A stretch of 64,000 nt of DNA from Paenibacillus_E sp042676385 (GTDB lineage Bacteria > Bacillota > Bacilli > Paenibacillales > NBRC-103111), in contig NZ_JBHTHA010000010.1 in assembly GCF_042676385.1 (NCBI RefSeq), positions 1-64,000 on the forward strand. The letters are read 5' to 3'. Of the stretch, positions 60,721 to 64,000 are shown in pieces; positions within the stretch are counted from its first letter, which is position 1, and every line of letters starts with the position of its first letter. Below the pieces are notes generated by a model, which was not told the origin of the DNA, searched no databases, and saw only the letters and a list, made by a program, of their open reading frames with translations. Both the position numbers and the translations under genes were made by a program.

Positions 60721-61086
60721 ATGAATCACGAACAATTAATTGATCTGGGCCTTAGTTATTTGGGGACTAGCCTGCGCTATCCATTCGACCCTGATCTGCC
60801 GGTACTTTTTGTTCAGGAAAAAATGTTTGCCTTACTGGGCAAGCAGCAGGGTGTGGAGAGCATCAACCTGAAAACGTCTCCGGATGAGGCCTGGCTGCAA
60901 CGCGAAACGTATCCCGGATCCGTCATTCCCGGATACCACATGAACAAACAGCATTGGAACACCGTAATACTCAACGGTACTGTGCCGGACGACGTCATCA
61001 GTACGATGGTAAGAGAGTCTTATCGGCTTGTTGTCGCTAAATTACCCAAGGCTGACAGAGATTGGCATATTCCATTTTCTTCCTAA
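60721..61086 (+). CDS. MmcQ/YjbR family protein
   Basis: A 121-residue DNA-binding-like protein: LRYPFDPDLPVLFVQEKMFALLG, INLKTSPDEA and PGYHMNKQHWNTVIL are the family marks. Function unclear; fold resembles small DNA-binding alpha/beta proteins. ATG at 60721, GAAGGTG 9 bases upstream; a GTG at 60709 is an alternative. Confidence 0.88.
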   Translation: MNHEQLIDLGLSYLGTSLRYPFDPDLPVLFVQEKMFALLGKQQGVESINLKTSPDEAWLQRETYPGSVIPGYHMNKQHWNTVILNGTVPDDVISTMVRESYRLVVAKLPKADRDWHIPFSS

Positions 61087-61172
61087 GTTTCACTTTTCGG
61101 GGATACAAGGGCAAAATATAGCACCGCATTCAATACATTTGAAAATTAACTTGGTTCTGGTAGACTATCTGT

Positions 61173-61520
61173 ATGACAAAAGAAAATATATAGCATACAA
61201 GAACATGCGTTTTACAACGTCAATTTTCACATCGTTTGGTCGGATAAGTATCGCCGATCTGTTCTTTCAACAGAAATTGAAAACTACCTTAAAGAATCGT
61301 TCCAATAAATTGCTCAAGATAAAGAATTTGAAGTGGTCATGATGGAGATTGGTGAAAAAGACCATATTCAAATAGCTCCTTCCTATATTGTCAAAATGTT
61401 AAAGGGTATCTCTGCAAGAGAGATTATGGGATGGACACCTCTGGAACAGCAGCTTTTTCATTGAAACTGGACAAGACATAAAGAAATACATCGAAAACCA
61501 AAAAGAAAGGAGACGGCTAA
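61173..61520 (+). pseudogene. Decayed IS200/IS605 tnpA transposase gene
   Basis: From MTKENI the gene hits a TAG (TGG in relatives), then an extra T shifts the frame (AFYNVNFHIVWSDKYRRSVL continues in another frame), then a TAA after ESFQ. The HUH motif region is deleted: DHIQIAPSYIV is seen where relatives have DHIHIF...PSYIV. A later deletion precedes FFIETGQDIKKYIENQK, where the catalytic Tyr survives. Its TAA at 61518 overlaps the tnpB ATG. Confidence 0.85.
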
Positions 61521-62656
61521 TGCAGCGAACCTATAAATTCCGTCTGTACCCAACCAAAGAAGAGCAACAGAATATTCATTTTGCATTGGAACGTTGCCGT
61601 CTCCTCTATAATCGCTTGCTCGCAGAGCGAATCGTTGCCTATAAACAAACGGGACTGAGCTTAACATACTACGAACAAAAAGCAACGTTGCCAGTGAGAA
61701 AACGGTACATTCCTGAACTCAAAAACGTCCATTCTCAAGTCCTTCAAAATGTTGTGGAACGACTGGATAAAGCGTATCAAGCCTATTTCCGTCGCATCAA
61801 AAACGGCGAGAAAGCGGGATTTCCGAGATTCAAGCCTGAAAGTCAGTACAACTCCCTTACCTACCCGCAAAGCGGGTTTTCCATAGAAGGAAAGCAACTT
61901 AAGCTTTCCAAGATCGGAGATGTGCATATTAGACTTCACCGGCAGCCGCAAGGAACCATCAAGACGTGTACAATTATGGTCAGGAATGGTAAATATTATG
62001 CTTGTTTTTCTTGTGAGGTCGAGAGTCAGCACCTTCCAGCGTCAGAAAAACAGATTGGTATTGACCTGGGCGTGTCTCATCTTGCTGTAACATCCGACGG
62101 TGATCGGATCGTGTCGCCAAAATTTCTTCGTAAAAGCGAAGAAAAGCTGAAACGAAAGCAGCGTGCGGTTTCGAAGAAAAAGCGCGGTTCAAACCGTCGC
62201 AGTAAAGCTGTACGCGACCTAGCAAGACTGCATGAAAAAGTAGCCAATCAACGTAAGGATTATGCTCATAAAGAATCCCGAAAACTGATAAATAAATATG
62301 GATTCATCGCTTTCGAGGACTTGAACATACAAGGGATGATCAAGAACCGTAACCTGTGGGCAAGTGCATCTAGCCAGGGCTTGGATTACAATCAATCTTT
62401 ACGTCTCACCAAAAGCATTGCAGATAGTGGGTGGAATCAACTTGTTCAATTCGTGGCGTACAAGGCTGAAAGTGCCGGGCGTCAAATTGTGCAAGTGAAT
62501 CCATCGGGCACATCACAACGATGCTCAAACTGCGGTGAAATCGTCAAAAAATCACTCGCTGTTCGTATCCATCAGTGTCCTTGTGGATATGTAGCAGATC
62601 GCGATGAAAATGCTGCCATTAACATTTTGAAACTAGCCTTGAAAAACGTATCGTAG
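61520..62656 (+). CDS. tnpB: TnpB, IS605-family RNA-guided nuclease
   Basis: A full-length, 378-residue TnpB. RuvC residues: Asp182 (GIDLGV), Glu266 (FEDLNI), Asp362 (DRDENAA). Zinc finger Cys335, Cys338, Cys353, Cys355. N-terminal MQRTYKFRLYP is typical. TnpB cuts DNA next to a short TAM, guided by an RNA from the element's right end. No stop or shift is seen although tnpA is dead, so it may be kept by selection or be recently orphaned. Confidence 0.93.
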   Translation: MQRTYKFRLYPTKEEQQNIHFALERCRLLYNRLLAERIVAYKQTGLSLTYYEQKATLPVRKRYIPELKNVHSQVLQNVVERLDKAYQAYFRRIKNGEKAGFPRFKPESQYNSLTYPQSGFSIEGKQLKLSKIGDVHIRLHRQPQGTIKTCTIMVRNGKYYACFSCEVESQHLPASEKQIGIDLGVSHLAVTSDGDRIVSPKFLRKSEEKLKRKQRAVSKKKRGSNRRSKAVRDLARLHEKVANQRKDYAHKESRKLINKYGFIAFEDLNIQGMIKNRNLWASASSQGLDYNQSLRLTKSIADSGWNQLVQFVAYKAESAGRQIVQVNPSGTSQRCSNCGEIVKKSLAVRIHQCPCGYVADRDENAAINILKLALKNVS

Positions 62657-62758
62657 CCAGACCAATCAAATCAGGCTAGGAACTAGCCTTCAAGGAGAGA
62701 CGAGGTTACGAGTCTCGATGATCTGAGAAGCTCTCCAGTTCATTGGAGAGAGGTTCAC
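62600..62758 (+). ncRNA. Predicted right-end omega RNA of the IS605 element
   Basis: The 102 bases after the tnpB stop can fold and end in a hairpin CTCTCCA / TGGAGAG (62731-62750) followed by AGGTTCAC, like IS605 right ends. In known systems the guide RNA overlaps the tnpB 3' end and continues into the flank, so bases from about 62759 (TGTAGAATAGAGGCAATAAA) are the guide. The left limit is approximate. Confidence 0.5.
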
Positions 62759-62820
62759 TGTAGAATAGAGGCAATAAAGGACGTTTACAAGAAATGTACC
62801 ATGAATTAGGAGATGTAGAA

Positions 62821-63288
62821 ATGTCAAACGATGAAATTATTTTAACCCCAGAAGGATTGGCGAAATTAGAGCAGGAACTTGAAGAATTAAAAGGGGTTAA
62901 ACGCAGAGAATTAGCCAGCCGCATTAAAACCGCGATCAGCTATGGAGATTTGAAAGAGAACAGCGAATATCACTCGGCCAAGGAAGAGCAGGGCTTCATG
63001 GAAACGAGAATTTTATCCATCGAAAGAATGTTAAAAAAGGCCCGTGTCGTTCAAAACACGGATACGTCAACCGTTCATGTCGGTTCAACCATCATCCTTA
63101 ACGATATCGAATTCGCCGAGAAGATCGAATATCGACTCGTGGGTCCTTCCGAAGCCGATGCATCGGAAAATAAAATCTCTTACGAAAGCCCGATGGGCAG
63201 CGCGTTGCTCGGTAAGTCCGTGGGCGATATCATCCATGTAGATGCACCGATGGGAATCATCAAATTCGAGCTGCTTGAAATTAAATAA
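62821..63288 (+). CDS. greA: Transcription elongation factor GreA
   Basis: A 155-residue protein: N-terminal coiled coil with the basic and acidic tip (ELASRIKTAISYGDLKENSEYHSAKEEQ), C-terminal FKBP-like domain ending SPMGSALLGKSVGDII. Stimulates transcript cleavage by stalled RNA polymerase. ATG at 62821 follows AGGAGATG; an upstream ATG at 62794 lies in the leader. An IS605 element ends 60 bases upstream, so its promoter may be affected or partly supplied by the element. Confidence 0.92.
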   Translation: MSNDEIILTPEGLAKLEQELEELKGVKRRELASRIKTAISYGDLKENSEYHSAKEEQGFMETRILSIERMLKKARVVQNTDTSTVHVGSTIILNDIEFAEKIEYRLVGPSEADASENKISYESPMGSALLGKSVGDIIHVDAPMGIIKFELLEIK

Positions 63289-63313
63289 CTGCATCATTCC
63301 GTTAAAAACATAA

Positions 63314-63346
63314 AGAGGCATACTGCGATCTGGCAGTATGCCTCTC
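63314..63346. terminator. Bidirectional terminator between greA and folD
   Basis: AGAGGCATACTGC / GCAGTATGCCTCT perfect stem, loop GATCTG. Confidence 0.85.
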
Positions 63347-63349
63347 CTT

Positions 63350-64000
63350 CTATGCTTGTTCAGCTGCATCTACCGTATGCTTCAACAACATCGCGATCGT
63401 TACCGGACCGACACCGGCCGGAACGGGCGTAATGGCGGATGCTTGCATAAGGCATGCTTCGTAATCGACATCACCTACGTTTCCCGGATTATACCCGGCA
63501 TCCATGACGACTGCTCTCTTCTTAATCCAATCTCCTTGTATAAACTTAGGCTTGCCGACAGCAGCGACAACGATATCTCCTAAGCGTACAATTTGATCCA
63601 AATTCTTCGTTTTGGAATGACATGTTGTCACGGTTGCGTTGCGATTGAGCAGCATAAGGGAAACAGGTTTGCCCAATATGGGACTGCGGCCAACCACAAC
63701 GGCATGCTTGCCTTCAATGGGAATCCGGTAATAGTCCAGGATGGCCAAGATTGCAGCCGGCGTACAGGAAGGATAAGCGGCTAAACCGAAGGCATTTTGA
63801 GCAAAACCTAATGTAGTTACGCCGTCCACATCTTTTTTAAGATCAATGGCTTCAAAAGCAGCTCTTTCATCGATGTGCCCAGGTACGGGGTGCTGAAGCA
63901 GGATGCCATGAACTTGGGAATCCTCGTTCAACTGACGAATCACCTCGATCAATTCAGCGGTCGTTGTTTGCGCTTCTAAATATACGCGCTTAGAATCAAT
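63350..64000 (-). CDS. folD: Bifunctional FolD, 5' end outside the window
   Basis: The last 216 residues of methylene-THF dehydrogenase/cyclohydrolase. Seen: LLQHPVPGHIDE, DVDGVTT, PCTPAA-like SCTPAAILAILD, GRSPILGKPVSLML (NADP site) and PVPAGVGPVTIAML. The frame stays open to the window edge (IDSKRVYLEAQTTT), so the start lies beyond 64000. An ATG at 63952 is internal. Confidence 0.93.
   Translation of the reverse strand: MDSKRVYLEAQTTTAELIEVIRQLNEDSQVHGILLQHPVPGHIDERAAFEAIDLKKDVDGVTTLGFAQNAFGLAAYPSCTPAAILAILDYYRIPIEGKHAVVVGRSPILGKPVSLMLLNRNATVTTCHSKTKNLDQIVRLGDIVVAAVGKPKFIQGDWIKKRAVVMDAGYNPGNVGDVDYEACLMQASAITPVPAGVGPVTIAMLLKHTVDAAEQA

Noticed and set aside
1..64000. CRISPR arrays, rRNA, tRNA genes
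   Set aside because: No regularly spaced repeats and no rRNA or complete tRNA sequences were found by reading.

Overview
The window looks like a chromosomal segment of a Paenibacillus-type, spore-forming Firmicute. Reasons: strong AGGAGG-type ribosome binding sites, frequent TTG/GTG starts, lipobox lipoproteins with long low-complexity linkers, a YesS-like membrane AraC regulator next to LplA/LplB/LplC-type sugar transport genes, a SleL/YaaH-like spore cortex enzyme, a YdjO-type cold protein, and a group IIC intron end that resembles the Oceanobacillus intron. Genus is inferred from gene content; no rRNA or marker gene was seen.

Layout. 1-54 is the 5' end of a group IIC intron (minus strand) sitting just after the terminator of a nitroreductase gene. 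1.1-2.8 kb: AraC/GyrI-like regulator plus an unknown gene. 3.0-6.6 kb: a NitT/TauT-type ABC importer under a GntR/FCD regulator with a visible palindromic operator. 7-14.4 kb: FAD oxidase with a half-size MFS protein, chemoreceptor, aspartase, CBM9-like protein and small proteins. 14.5-22.1 kb: MFS exporter, membrane-bound AraC regulator and an oligosaccharide ABC importer. 22.1-22.6 kb: a 198-bp imperfect palindrome and an assembly join (one N flanked by an exact 87-bp duplication). 22.6-27.2 kb: SgrR-like regulator divergent from an MFS gene, then a phosphodiester glycosidase (NAGPA) protein. 27.2-32.5 kb: a second NitT/TauT-type importer divergent from a CitA/DcuS-type two-component system. 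32.6-37 kb: CidA/CidB with divergent LysR regulator, then quinone oxidoreductase and lactonase genes.

37.2-41.4 kb is an accessory, gene-poor and partly AT-rich stretch: a decayed Tn554-type TnpC gene, a broken small secreted peptide, a secreted chymotrypsin-fold protease, a lipoprotein, a cluster of four inverted or direct 20-bp repeats and a probable gerQ relic. 41.4-49.6 kb is one long minus-strand operon led by a LacI regulator with two abutting operators: a four-part ABC importer, a PHP metallohydrolase, a GDPD phosphodiesterase and two unknown proteins, which together suggest uptake and cleavage of a phosphodiester or related compound. 49.7-56 kb groups envelope proteins: an ion-channel-like membrane protein, a secreted PLD-like nuclease, CorA, DUF4337, two tandem FtsW/RodA/SpoVE proteins and DUF1003. 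56.3-61.1 kb: arylamine N-acetyltransferase, LysM-NlpC/P60 endopeptidase, a paired SMR transporter, SleL-like glycosidase, CsaA and YjbR. 61.1-62.8 kb is an IS200/IS605 element whose tnpA is dead but whose tnpB (RNA-guided nuclease) is intact, inserted just before greA. The window ends inside folD.

No wholly new system was proven. The best candidates for follow-up are the LacI-controlled phosphodiester operon, the orphaned TnpB with its readable guide position, the large palindrome at the assembly gap, and the repeat-rich 37-41 kb region.
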